A DNA stretch of 64,000 bases from an uncultured Flavobacteriaceae bacterium (lineage in GTDB: Bacteria > Bacteroidota > Bacteroidia > Flavobacteriales > Flavobacteriaceae), in contig CANLXN010000013.1 of the NCBI GenBank assembly GCA_947495135.1, positions 1-64,000 of the forward strand, in the 5' to 3' direction. The stretch's first letter is position 1; every line of letters starts with the position of its first letter. The position numbers and the translations under genes are program-made. The notes beneath the pieces are model-generated. The model had not been told where the DNA came from and made no database searches. It saw only the letters and a program-made list of their open reading frames with translations. Positions 19,920 to 28,343 of the stretch are shown here, piece by piece.

Positions 19920-22394
19920 CTAAGCTTTCTTCTCAAACAATCTTGGAATCTGATTGTAATCAAGGAAATACTGCAATTTCAATGAAAAGGTATGATTAAT
20001 GGGCTGGCTAAATAATTCAGTAAAACTAGCGTCGTATTTTCGCTGGGATTCGTTGTCGAAATTAAACAACTGGTTTCTATACAGTGCGGTTAAAAAGCTA
20101 CCAGGTGCAAACTGCCAAGAATAACTCACATCTAGGTTCCAATTGGAAAAGTTAATATCTGGATCGTTTGGAATATTTGTTTTGGTATAGCCACTTTCGG
20201 AAGTAACACGCCCTGTATCCAAAAGACTAAATAACTGTCGATCGTATTTTACAACCGCCCAGTAGTTGCGGAGCGTAAGAGAAAGTGTATTGTAAGGATT
20301 AAAGTTGTAATTAGCATTAAACGTTTGTTCAATTTCCCGTCTCTGTCTATCTCCAAGAATAACGTCATCGTCTACCTGTGTTACATAACCACGATCTCCC
20401 GAATAATATTCTCTGTCGAAGAAGTAGGACATAACAAACTTATCACTCACTCGAAATCGAGGGCCAAATCCAAACCAATAGTTCACAAAATCTCTATTTT
20501 CTTCTAACAAGGTTTCCACTCCAATATTAGCGCTTATCGCCAATCGTTTATTGTCGTTAGAGTTAAACCACATGTTCGAATTAACTCCGTTTTCAGTAAT
20601 AAAAAAACTGCCTGCTTTTCTTGGCTCAAAATAATCGTATTGCTTACCAGGCTGCAGGTTGAGGTTAAATCCGTAATTATTCAACTTCACTGTATTCCCG
20701 TTGAAATTTCCTCCAAAACCAAAACCTGTAAACGTGCTTGGATTTGCTAAACGTCTATAATTGACATACGTATTAATGAAAAAATTATTCCATTTTTCGG
20801 TAGCCTCAAACGTTCGGTAATTGGCATCAATCCCAAAGTTATTATAGTTGTTTCTGAAAATTAGTCCGATATCATTGATGTCGTATTTAGTGTCTGCATA
20901 ACTATGATCAAAGCTATAACGGTAATTCCCATGAAGTTTTCGGGCGAAAAAGAAACTACTATATCCTGTTTCTGTGCCTGTTTCGAGATTTAGATTACTC
21001 ATTTTAATATCTGCTCTAATCCCATATGTATTTCGTTTATTCACAAAATTTGAAAGCAATCCAGTTACATTTGCATCTCTAAAAGATCCTTCTCGCAACA
21101 CGTTGGTATTGATTAGACTCACCGAAGAGTTACCATTAAATTGTTGATCCACCACCATGATATTATAATTGGTGAATGGTTCCACCACTTCACTCCTCTT
21201 CTCTCCCGTTACGGTATTTTCAACAGTAACTCGAGTAGTTTCGGTTATAGAATTAAAAATTCCGATTCCCAATCCCTTTTGAGTTCTTCCAGAGAATTTG
21301 ATGGCATTCAAAACTTTAACCGATTCTGGATAGTCTATTACTTCCTCATCGTCTGTGGTATCAGGGAAAGTGGATGGTCCGTTTCCAACCCTCCTAGAAA
21401 AGAAGAGATTGCCTTTATTAAAGAGATCTACGCCTTCCGTAAAAAACTGTCGTTGTTCACTAAAGGTTTGCTCAAATGGTCCAAGGTTTAACGCCACATC
21501 ATCAAACCCAGCTTGAGAAAAATCGGGAATCAAGGTGGCATCCAAAGTAAAATTTTCTGTAACTCCGTATTTCACATCTAAACCTGCGTTAAAATTAGAT
21601 TCGTATTCTCCATCAAATGTATTTTGTACGGTAGATACAAATGGATAAAACGCAAGTCTCGTGGGTGGGTGCAGATCTTCCAAGCCTTTTAGTTCTGCAT
21701 GATAGAGTCCTATATTCCCTTTTGAAATATCTATTGGATTCCAGGTGTATTGCGATTCATCTCTGCGGAACCGCCTATGAAACTGAACTCCCCAGGTTTC
21801 CACGTTCTTATTGTCGAAACGAAGACAGCGGTATGGTATTTTTATTTCTACCGCCCAGCCATCATCATTAATTTGCACAGCACTCTTCCAAACCGCGTTC
21901 CAACCGAAGTCTTCACCAATACTGGGGCTTGCTATGGCATCCGCCTGTGTTCCAGAAGCAAAAACAAAGAACTCGGTATCGTTTTGAGCATCGTTGTTGG
22001 GGTTAAGTATAAATCCGAAAAAATCGGACTGTCCAAAATTATCTCTACTTGAAAGCTGCTGAGCGATTAAGTTAGGGTCGTCGTATAAGTATGCCCCAAC
22101 ATAGATTGCCTCATCGTCGTAGGTCATCTTAACCACCGTTTTGTTAGCTTCTGTGTCTGCTACGCCCATGGTAGGTCTAAATTGAATAAAACCCTTTGCT
22201 TCCTGTGCATTTTCCCAAATAGCATCGTCGAGGACGCCATCAATTTTGGGAGCGATTGCAGCTCTTTCTATGGTAAGTACTTTTTTGTCTTGTGCTTTCA
22301 TTGTGTTTGAAAATCCTAGGGTGATGAAGCCTACTATCACAATGATAGACTTTGGCCAAACCAAGAATAGTTTGGCGATTGATTGATGATGCAT
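19920..22394 (-). CDS. DUF5916 protein: N-terminal CBM9-like domain plus outer-membrane barrel-like C-terminus
   Basis: The 824-residue protein has a signal peptide ending near residue 35 (NTMKAQ). Residues ~40-240 form a carbohydrate-binding-family-9-like domain (IDGVLDDAIWENAQEAKGFIQFRP). The rest is the DUF5916 region, rich in alternating aromatic beta-strands and ending in a series of barrel-like strands (SWQFAPGSFLTALYRNQLFNF ... FSLKLQYFLDY). Family members are secreted or outer-membrane proteins of Bacteroidota, sometimes annotated as hydrolases without proof. It stands alone, convergent with the LytTR regulator. The 114-bp gap between them contains an inverted repeat (AGCACTA at 19829, TAGTGCT at 19854) without a T-tract. 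Confidence 0.88.
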   Translation of the reverse strand: MHHQSIAKLFLVWPKSIIVIVGFITLGFSNTMKAQDKKVLTIERAAIAPKIDGVLDDAIWENAQEAKGFIQFRPTMGVADTEANKTVVKMTYDDEAIYVGAYLYDDPNLIAQQLSSRDNFGQSDFFGFILNPNNDAQNDTEFFVFASGTQADAIASPSIGEDFGWNAVWKSAVQINDDGWAVEIKIPYRCLRFDNKNVETWGVQFHRRFRRDESQYTWNPIDISKGNIGLYHAELKGLEDLHPPTRLAFYPFVSTVQNTFDGEYESNFNAGLDVKYGVTENFTLDATLIPDFSQAGFDDVALNLGPFEQTFSEQRQFFTEGVDLFNKGNLFFSRRVGNGPSTFPDTTDDEEVIDYPESVKVLNAIKFSGRTQKGLGIGIFNSITETTRVTVENTVTGEKRSEVVEPFTNYNIMVVDQQFNGNSSVSLINTNVLREGSFRDANVTGLLSNFVNKRNTYGIRADIKMSNLNLETGTETGYSSFFFARKLHGNYRYSFDHSYADTKYDINDIGLIFRNNYNNFGIDANYRTFEATEKWNNFFINTYVNYRRLANPSTFTGFGFGGNFNGNTVKLNNYGFNLNLQPGKQYDYFEPRKAGSFFITENGVNSNMWFNSNDNKRLAISANIGVETLLEENRDFVNYWFGFGPRFRVSDKFVMSYFFDREYYSGDRGYVTQVDDDVILGDRQRREIEQTFNANYNFNPYNTLSLTLRNYWAVVKYDRQLFSLLDTGRVTSESGYTKTNIPNDPDINFSNWNLDVSYSWQFAPGSFLTALYRNQLFNFDNESQRKYDASFTELFSQPINHTFSLKLQYFLDYNQIPRLFEKKA

Positions 22395-22604
22395 GCGTTG
22401 TTGGTTTTGCTAGTTGTTTTTTTAAAGAGCGCGAAGTTATAAAAACGTTACAGTTCCTAGTCATTGTTTGTCTCTTATTCAATACTAACGTAAAGACTAG
22501 AATTTTATTGACATGTCACAAATATCTCACATTACATTAAAAAAAACCGGCTTACTAATGGAGGTCTAACATTTCGAAAACCTGTAAGTGCGCTTTCAAC
22601 ACAA

Positions 22605-23018
22605 CTAATACGATTTATAAGAAAATGACTTGTGAATAATAATCCATTCACCTCGTTCCTTTAGTAAAAGCAAATAATCTGTATAAAGCCGTTTACTGTT
22701 TGGCATATCAATCTCTATTTTGGCAGTTGCTGCATTACCTTCATAATCGATCGAAACTATTTTTCCGATGCGATTGCTTTTTCGTCCTGGTTTAATGTTT
22801 CCAACATAATCTTTACCAGACCAAACCGCGATACTATCGTTTTTAATATGGTAGAGATTAAAATCTGGATGAAATGCTCGTTTTAATCGCTCTGGCTCTC
22901 CATTGGCGGTACCTTCAATATAGTCCATTAGCGGTTTCTTTATTTCCTCTAATTCACTTTGAGCCGCTAGTTGAATAGACATCACTAATAAAAGGATGGT
23001 AAAAATTTTAGTTTTCAT
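22605..23018 (-). CDS. Secreted NTF2-like (lumazine-binding-type) protein
   Basis: The 137-residue protein has a signal peptide (MKTKIFTILLLVMSIQLAAQ) and one NTF2-like fold. The family cues are the start ELEEIKKPLMDYIEGTANGEPERLKRAFHPDF and the closing strand GEWIIIHKSFSYK. Members have a cone-shaped pocket used for binding or catalysis; the function here is unknown. It follows the DJ-1-like gene by 18 bp on the same strand, so the pair is probably an operon. Confidence 0.86.
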   Translation of the reverse strand: MKTKIFTILLLVMSIQLAAQSELEEIKKPLMDYIEGTANGEPERLKRAFHPDFNLYHIKNDSIAVWSGKDYVGNIKPGRKSNRIGKIVSIDYEGNAATAKIEIDMPNSKRLYTDYLLLLKERGEWIIIHKSFSYKSY

Positions 23019-23036
23019 ATGGTTTCAATTTTAGAG

Positions 23037-23792
23037 TTATTTTATCTTTTTAATAATTTCAATTACTTTCTTGGCCACTAAAGCGGAGCCAGATGGGTCC
23101 TGCCCAGTTACTATTCTGTTATCTAGCATATAATGCCCATCCCAACCTTTTTCAGAATAATTAAAAACACCTCCATTAGCGCGAATCTCATTTTCAATGG
23201 AAAATGGAAACGTCTTATAATAAGGTTTATGGGTTCGTTCAAAAGCATCTGGAAAGCCAGTTATCTGCATACCACTATAGAGCGCCAAACCATTTTCATT
23301 TTTTAGGTTTACTATTCCGGCTGTACCGTGGCAGACGGCCGAAATAACTCCATTATTATTGTATATGTTTTCTGAAATCTTCTGAATTTGTTCGTTCTCT
23401 GGCACTCCAAACATAGCTGCTCCTCCTCCACTGTAATAAACAGCCAAATAATCTGTTTCGGAAACAGCAGAAGGTTGCAGAGTTGTTTTTAACCTATTCA
23501 TAAATCGTCTATTTTCTAAGTATTTTTTCTGAACTCTATCTGAGGAATCGATGTACCCAATTGGAATTTCACCTCCTAACGGACTCATAAAGTCTACCTC
23601 GTAACCAGCATTTTTAAATTCATCATAGGCCCAAACAATCTCTGCAAAGTGATTAGACGTTGGAAGATTGGTGTTTCCGTAGGTGGTCTGATTAGATGTG
23701 ATAAAAAGAATTTTTTGGTCTCCAGATTGAGAGAAGCTCAAAGTGGTTTGCAGGAATAGAAAGCAGATTAATAATAATGCTGAAAATCTCAT
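23037..23792 (-). CDS. Exported DJ-1/PfpI (type 1 glutamine amidotransferase-like) protein
   Basis: From the ATG at 23792 the protein has 251 residues and starts directly with a signal peptide (MRFSALLLICFLFLQTTLSFSQ). A longer frame from 23831 would put 13 charged residues before it. The DJ-1/PfpI fold includes the nucleophile elbow AVCHGTAG with Cys154 and His155, and the acidic residue region around GGEIP. The spacing is close to Hsp31/HchA-type proteins (chaperone or glyoxalase activities). An exported location is unusual for the family. It shares an operon with the NTF2-like gene and lies just downstream of the membrane AraC regulator. Confidence 0.85.
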   Translation of the reverse strand: MRFSALLLICFLFLQTTLSFSQSGDQKILFITSNQTTYGNTNLPTSNHFAEIVWAYDEFKNAGYEVDFMSPLGGEIPIGYIDSSDRVQKKYLENRRFMNRLKTTLQPSAVSETDYLAVYYSGGGAAMFGVPENEQIQKISENIYNNNGVISAVCHGTAGIVNLKNENGLALYSGMQITGFPDAFERTHKPYYKTFPFSIENEIRANGGVFNYSEKGWDGHYMLDNRIVTGQDPSGSALVAKKVIEIIKKIK

Positions 23793-23896
23793 GTAATATT
23801 GTTTTGCCACAAGATCATGGATTTCTAGCAAAATGGGTTTGTCTATTATAATTCAGAAGTTCGGATTTATAAAATCGAACAAAGACTACTGTAAAA

Positions 23897-24955
23897 TCAG
23901 GTGTTTTCCTTCTTGAAGTTAGCCGGAGTTGTTCCGCTCATTTTTTTGAAAGTAGTAAAAAAGGTTGACTTAGAATTAAAACCACACTCATATCCAATAG
24001 CTTCATTGGTATAGTTCAGGTTCGTTAAAAGCATCTTTTTAGCAGCATCAATTCGGTATTCATTAATAAAAGTTGAGAAGCTTTTTCCTAGATTATCATT
24101 TAAAAACTGTGACAAATAATGCGGCGCGGTGGAAAGTTCTTCAGCTAAATCAATTAATTTCAAATTGGGATTTTTATAAAGTTCTTTCGAGAGAATTGTA
24201 CTGTTCAAATTGTAAAGAAACTTATCCGCTTCAACTGAATCGATTTTTTTATTCGCATACTTCGTTGGCTGATCAAAAAGTAGTTTAACATTCTTACTTC
24301 TTTTGTAGAACCAGATAATAATAGTAAGGTAAAACAGAAAAGAAAAGGACAAGGCCCCTACAATGTAAGAGGTATATTGAGTGGTGTTATATGCAAGCCA
24401 TACCAATCCAATTCCTAGCACTATATTAACCAGCCAAAAATCGTTACTTGTCGCCTTCTCATCTCTCGAAAACACTTTTTTAATTGCGTTGCGTATGGTA
24501 TATATAGCTATTAATAAGTAAGCTAACCATTGCGAGAACAAAATCCAGCCCAAAGTCCCTGTTGCGTTTCTTCTCCAGAGATAATAGTATTCAAAATATG
24601 GATAGTAAATCGCCACAACAGACATTAATACCATCACCGGTAAAATATGAACGAGCCATGACCATTTATAACTTGAACGCGGCTGAACAACTTGCCTAAC
24701 GTACAAATATAGAAATGGCCCAATGAGCAAACAAGCTGTCAAACCTAACTCTATAAAAGCGTTGGATATATCTGGATAAAACGTAAGAAAAACAGACTTC
24801 GTTACGCGCACACTTACCACAAATAGTAAGGCGGACAAGAAATAAGTTGCAAGGGATTTTTTTTTGATAAAAAATGCAAAATAGAAGCTCAGAAAAAGCC
24901 CGTTAAAAGCTCCAAGTGCACTAAAAAAGAAAAGTAATTGTTTACTAAAATCCAT
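23897..24955 (-). CDS. Membrane-anchored AraC-family regulator
   Basis: The 352-residue protein has about seven transmembrane helices (residues ~6-215) and a C-terminal AraC/XylS helix-turn-helix domain (~245-350: LAEELSTAPHYLSQFLNDNLGKSF and YTNEAIGYECGFNSKSTFFTTFKKMSGTTPANFK). This 7TM-plus-AraC layout is common in Flavobacteriaceae and suggests a signal sensed in the membrane. It is 105 bp upstream of the DJ-1-like and NTF2-like genes on the same strand, so control of that operon is plausible but not shown. Confidence 0.92.
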   Translation of the reverse strand: MDFSKQLLFFFSALGAFNGLFLSFYFAFFIKKKSLATYFLSALLFVVSVRVTKSVFLTFYPDISNAFIELGLTACLLIGPFLYLYVRQVVQPRSSYKWSWLVHILPVMVLMSVVAIYYPYFEYYYLWRRNATGTLGWILFSQWLAYLLIAIYTIRNAIKKVFSRDEKATSNDFWLVNIVLGIGLVWLAYNTTQYTSYIVGALSFSFLFYLTIIIWFYKRSKNVKLLFDQPTKYANKKIDSVEADKFLYNLNSTILSKELYKNPNLKLIDLAEELSTAPHYLSQFLNDNLGKSFSTFINEYRIDAAKKMLLTNLNYTNEAIGYECGFNSKSTFFTTFKKMSGTTPANFKKENT

Positions 24956-25070
24956 AAGCTCTATCGGATACTAAATATAGAAATTTATGATCAACTTACC
25001 TCCACTCATTTTACTTCCATAAAACTAACTTAAAATAACGGCTCGTTAATGCGAAAATAATACTTCAAAT

Positions 25071-25103
25071 AAAAAAAGGTTGGACTAACCAAAGCCCAAC
25101 CTT
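25071..25103 (-). terminator. Rho-independent terminator of the astacin-like protease gene
   Basis: The stem is AAGGTTGG (25076-25083) paired with CCAACCTT (25096-25103). Read on the minus strand it is followed by seven T. It lies ~22 bp beyond the protease stop codon. Confidence 0.88.
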
Positions 25104-25125
25104 AATAATGAGGACATTCCTTCAT

Positions 25126-26007
25126 TTATGGTTTATAAATTTTAGCAATTGCCTGCTTGTCCTTGTTACTTAGACCATTTCGCTGAATATTAAAAGTAGA
25201 GCCATTTTTTCTGGTAATAGTTGGTTGACCGTTTTTGGACCAAAAGTAAGATCCATACATCATTACAGACCCTAGATTAAAGGAAGAAGTTTTAACATTG
25301 GACCATGCTTGACGCGAAAAATTCCCTTCATACCCAGGTCTAATATTGTTCCATTTAATGGTAACGAAATTATTTCTGGCAGGATGTGATTGCTCATGAT
25401 ACATTCCTACCGCATGCCCAATTTCATGAATAGTATTCCCACGTGTACACCCGCTACCTACCGAAATGGTTTGTTGTCCGCCAATCTTTCCAATATACGA
25501 ATAACAACCGCCGTCGTCTGTAAAATAGACGTAATTGGCCTGTGTTGTCCTTTCTACAAAGCGAATCCGAGTATTATTCTTCCAGTGATTCATCGCTTGG
25601 TACACTCTACTCTTGTTTGGAAGGTCGGGGTCGATTTTGTAATAAACTCTATAAAAGGCACCTACTTTGGGCCACCTACGTGCTGGGTTATTCAAAATGG
25701 TTCCTCTACTATCGATATTATTTGTTTCCTCCACGTGCTCCGGATGAAATAACATATCGCCAAGTACAAGGGTACCATCTTCCAATTGATTAAAATCGGT
25801 AGGAACTCCAAAGTATTGATGTATTTCGGTCAATTCTGGGTTTTCTAATGGATAATTCTCTGCGTCGGCTTCGGAAAAAGGGGCTTGAACTTCGGCGACT
25901 AAACTTTGCTCATTCAATTCTTCACTCTGGGGATCGGAGTCACAATTAACGAAGAGTAATGACAATGCAGCGATTGCCGCCAAATTGATTTTGTTTTTGG
26001 TTTTCAT
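25126..26007 (-). CDS. Astacin-like (M12A) zinc metalloprotease lipoprotein
   Basis: The 293-residue protein has a lipoprotein signal ending LLFVNC (Cys22), then a propeptide-like region to about residue 108. The catalytic domain (~109-293) has the zinc site HEIGHAVGMYHE (His194, His198, His204 with Glu195) and the Met-turn SVMMYGSYFW at 248-256, both diagnostic of astacins. The Cys168/Cys187 pair flanks the active-site cleft. Flavastacin and myroicolsin belong to this group. It probably acts at the cell surface or after release, on extracellular protein. It is a single gene with a strong terminator and a long upstream region. Confidence 0.93.
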   Translation of the reverse strand: MKTKNKINLAAIAALSLLFVNCDSDPQSEELNEQSLVAEVQAPFSEADAENYPLENPELTEIHQYFGVPTDFNQLEDGTLVLGDMLFHPEHVEETNNIDSRGTILNNPARRWPKVGAFYRVYYKIDPDLPNKSRVYQAMNHWKNNTRIRFVERTTQANYVYFTDDGGCYSYIGKIGGQQTISVGSGCTRGNTIHEIGHAVGMYHEQSHPARNNFVTIKWNNIRPGYEGNFSRQAWSNVKTSSFNLGSVMMYGSYFWSKNGQPTITRKNGSTFNIQRNGLSNKDKQAIAKIYKP

Positions 26008-26367
26008 ACTAATAATGTTTAAAAGGTTTGTTTGAAATATTCATAACATAATATGTTAAGTAGACAAAGTAATTAGATGGAGGGTTCGACTTAAATTAAT
26101 AAAGGTGCTTAATTAAAGTAGACCTATTCATCTAAATATTGTAGGAATGAGGCATCCTATTTATTAGGATTAGTGCCAAGAATATACCACCTTCTTAATA
26201 CGACGAAGCTTTAGGTAAGAATAGGTCAATTTTTAAACAATAAAAAGTGTAAAAACATGTGTTCCAGTAAAAAAAACACAATACCCTATCAAAAAACTAG
26301 AGATTAAATAGCTCATTCGTGTAGTTCATCTATAAACACATAGGCTTCAACGAATAAGTGATTTTAT
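26008..26367. other. Non-coding region upstream of the astacin gene and of the first 32-codon gene
   Basis: This is the first part of an ~550-bp stretch between the protease start and the tiny gene at 26561. It is very AT-rich with no convincing reading frame. It must contain the minus-strand protease promoter. No repeat or RNA gene is evident. Confidence 0.5.
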
Positions 26368-26400
26368 GTAGGAAGTCCTACAAGAAGTTTCGTACATTTG
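26368..26400 (+). promoter_or_regulatory. Putative promoter with overlapping palindrome, upstream of the 32-codon gene
   Basis: TACATTTG at 26393-26400 matches the Bacteroidota -7 element TAnnTTTG exactly. In the -33 area there is no TTG; instead there is the inverted repeat GTAGGAAGTCCTAC (26368-26381), suggesting a regulator-dependent promoter. The transcript would start near 26407 and run through the tiny gene to the terminator at 26716. Confidence 0.45.
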
Positions 26401-26421
26401 AATAACACCCAAATTTTATGT

Positions 26422-26441
26422 TGGCTCGCCAAAACGAGCCA
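26422..26441 (+). other. Hairpin in the leader of the first 32-codon gene
   Basis: TGGCTCG / CGAGCCA arms of 7 bp enclose a 6-base loop (CCAAAA). It would sit close to the 5' end of the RNA if the promoter at 26393 is used. It has no T-tract, so a terminator is unlikely. Confidence 0.4.
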
Positions 26442-26560
26442 TTATTACTTTACGTTCTTATATGCTGTAGTAGTTTAAAGCGATTTTTAATTGTTGCCAT
26501 TCTAATAATTATGAATGAATTGAAGGTCGTGTAAATATATTAACCTCTAAAACAGTACAT

Positions 26561-26659
26561 ATGAAACAAAAACTACACGGATGGAATGAACGGTTGAAAA
26601 GATGGTATGCCATCTTGGAAATTTATGGAAAGGCAAGTAGTTATGCCATCCACAGATAA
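26561..26659 (+). CDS. 32-residue peptide of unknown function, C-terminus KASSYAIHR (copy 1)
   Basis: ATG at 26561 to TAA at 26657-26659, 32 codons. It has no signal peptide; the body is a basic, Trp-containing amphipathic helix (W8, W15), and the last nine residues are KASSYAIHR. A second gene at 40673 encodes a peptide of exactly the same length with the same last nine residues and the same W15, L19 and E20. In those nine codons the two genes differ only at synonymous third positions (K24, A25 and A29), strong evidence for translation. A dedicated terminator follows 24 bp later. It is separated from the downstream DUF1800 gene by that terminator. I do not recognise the family. Confidence 0.75.
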   Translation: MKQKLHGWNERLKRWYAILEIYGKASSYAIHR

Positions 26660-26683
26660 GAATTCCTAAAATAACTAAAAAAG

Positions 26684-26716
26684 GCCCTTACTAATTAAAC
26701 TAGTAAGGGCTTTTTT
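26684..26716 (+). terminator. Rho-independent terminator of the first 32-codon gene
   Basis: A perfect 10-bp stem GCCCTTACTA (26684-26693) / TAGTAAGGGC (26701-26710) with a 7-base loop is followed by six T. The core CCCTTACT / AGTAAGGG recurs in the terminator of the second copy at 40801. Confidence 0.93.
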
Positions 26717-26883
26717 ATGTGTAATAGGTTTACAATTACACACTTTTTCGTGTAAAACTTACACAGGTAGAAAGTTTCGTATTCCTACAAATTAAAAAGA
26801 CCCCAAGCTGTTTGCTAACTCGAGAAGTTTACATGTTTTAGGCATGTTAGTTGCCATTAACTGTAAAACAAACTGCTTTATTC

Positions 26884-28338
26884 ATGTTCAAAACTGTTAA
26901 ATCCCCAGCGCTTGGAATGTACCCCTACATTCCTGATAGTATTATTCCTTGGAACGCGAAAACCATCCAGCATCTCTTTCGAAGAATTAGTTTTGGTATT
27001 CCGCATACCAACGTCTCCAATTTTATCAATGAAGACCCGCAAGAGGTAATTGACACCATTCTTAGTGATGCACAGAATGCCCCAATTACCGATCCCCCAG
27101 TTTGGGCCTTCTGGACACAAGAAGATTTCAATAATTCTGACATCTTACCTTACGAAGCCCGCAGAGATTGGCAAAAACAGGCAGTTAACGATTTTATAAA
27201 TAACGGATTGCGTGATAAGATGACCTTATTCTGGTCTAACCATTTTGTAACAGAAATGCAAGTTTATAATGCTCCTTCCTATTTGTACCAATACTATCAT
27301 GTATTGCAGACAAACGCCCTTGGAAATTTTAAAGAATTTGTACGAGCCATTGGCTTAACACCTGCAATGCTTATTTATCTCAATGGTTTTGAAAATAGAA
27401 AGAACAATCCTAATGAAAATTATGCAAGAGAGCTGTATGAACTTTTCACTTTGGGAGAAAACAATGGATACACACAAGATGATATTGTTGAAACAGCCAA
27501 GGCGCTTACCGGTTGGAATACCAGAGAAGAGAATGGAGGCCCCATTACTTTTAACCCAGATACCTTCGACGACAGTGATAAAATTATCTTCGGAAATATA
27601 GGTAATTGGGGATATGATGACGTAGTGGATAACTTATTCGCTGAAAAAGCTCCTCTTATTGCCGAATTTATTTGTTCTAAAATCTATACCTTTTTTATAG
27701 GCCCCGAAATTGATGCCACCTATGTAAATGGAATGGCTGAAACATTTATAGATAATAATTTTGAAATTTTCCCTGTAATTAATCAACTTGTAAAAAGTGA
27801 ACACTTCTTTGAACAAGTTCATCTGGGAGTAGTTATAAAAAGTCCTCTCAATTTACTAATTAGTTCGTATCAAGAATTAAATTTTGAAGTCGCGCCCGAT
27901 TTTGACATTATTAATCGAATTGTAGCAAATGCACGTGACACTGGACAGAACTTGTTTAACCCACCAGATGTCGCAGGTTGGCAAGGTGATAAAGCATGGA
28001 TGAACGCAACCGCTTTCACTAATAGGTGGTTATTTACTGAGCAAATGATTAGAAGGTTTTGGAATCATGATCGTGAACAATTTAGACAGTTAGCTGTTTC
28101 ATTGGTCGATGGCTCGAACGACCCAGCCTACATTACCCAAACTATCTTAGATTATATTCTGGTCTACGAATTACCAAATCCTGAAGAGTACGAAGCCGCA
28201 ATCGACGTCTTTAAATTGGACATTCCTCAAAACTATTACGACGAGGGGCTTTGGGATCTTAGCTGGGAACAGGTTCCGAAACAGGTCTTTGAATTATTAA
28301 AGTTTGTGATCAGAATTCCAGAATTTCAATTAAAATAA
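26884..28338 (+). CDS. DUF1800 family protein
   Basis: From the ATG at 26884 the protein has 484 residues (a TTG at 26851 would add 11). The family cues are AKTIQHLFRRISFGIPHTNVSNF near the start, KMTLFWSNHFVTEMQVYN, YARELYELFTLG and the NPPDVAGWQGDKAWMNATAF block near residue 360. DUF1800 proteins occur almost always beside DUF1501 proteins, as here: the next gene starts 5 bp later. No obvious signal peptide is seen at this start. The biochemical function is unknown; the pair is widespread in marine Bacteroidota and Planctomycetes. Confidence 0.9.
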   Translation: MFKTVKSPALGMYPYIPDSIIPWNAKTIQHLFRRISFGIPHTNVSNFINEDPQEVIDTILSDAQNAPITDPPVWAFWTQEDFNNSDILPYEARRDWQKQAVNDFINNGLRDKMTLFWSNHFVTEMQVYNAPSYLYQYYHVLQTNALGNFKEFVRAIGLTPAMLIYLNGFENRKNNPNENYARELYELFTLGENNGYTQDDIVETAKALTGWNTREENGGPITFNPDTFDDSDKIIFGNIGNWGYDDVVDNLFAEKAPLIAEFICSKIYTFFIGPEIDATYVNGMAETFIDNNFEIFPVINQLVKSEHFFEQVHLGVVIKSPLNLLISSYQELNFEVAPDFDIINRIVANARDTGQNLFNPPDVAGWQGDKAWMNATAFTNRWLFTEQMIRRFWNHDREQFRQLAVSLVDGSNDPAYITQTILDYILVYELPNPEEYEAAIDVFKLDIPQNYYDEGLWDLSWEQVPKQVFELLKFVIRIPEFQLK

Positions 28339-28343
28339 AAACT

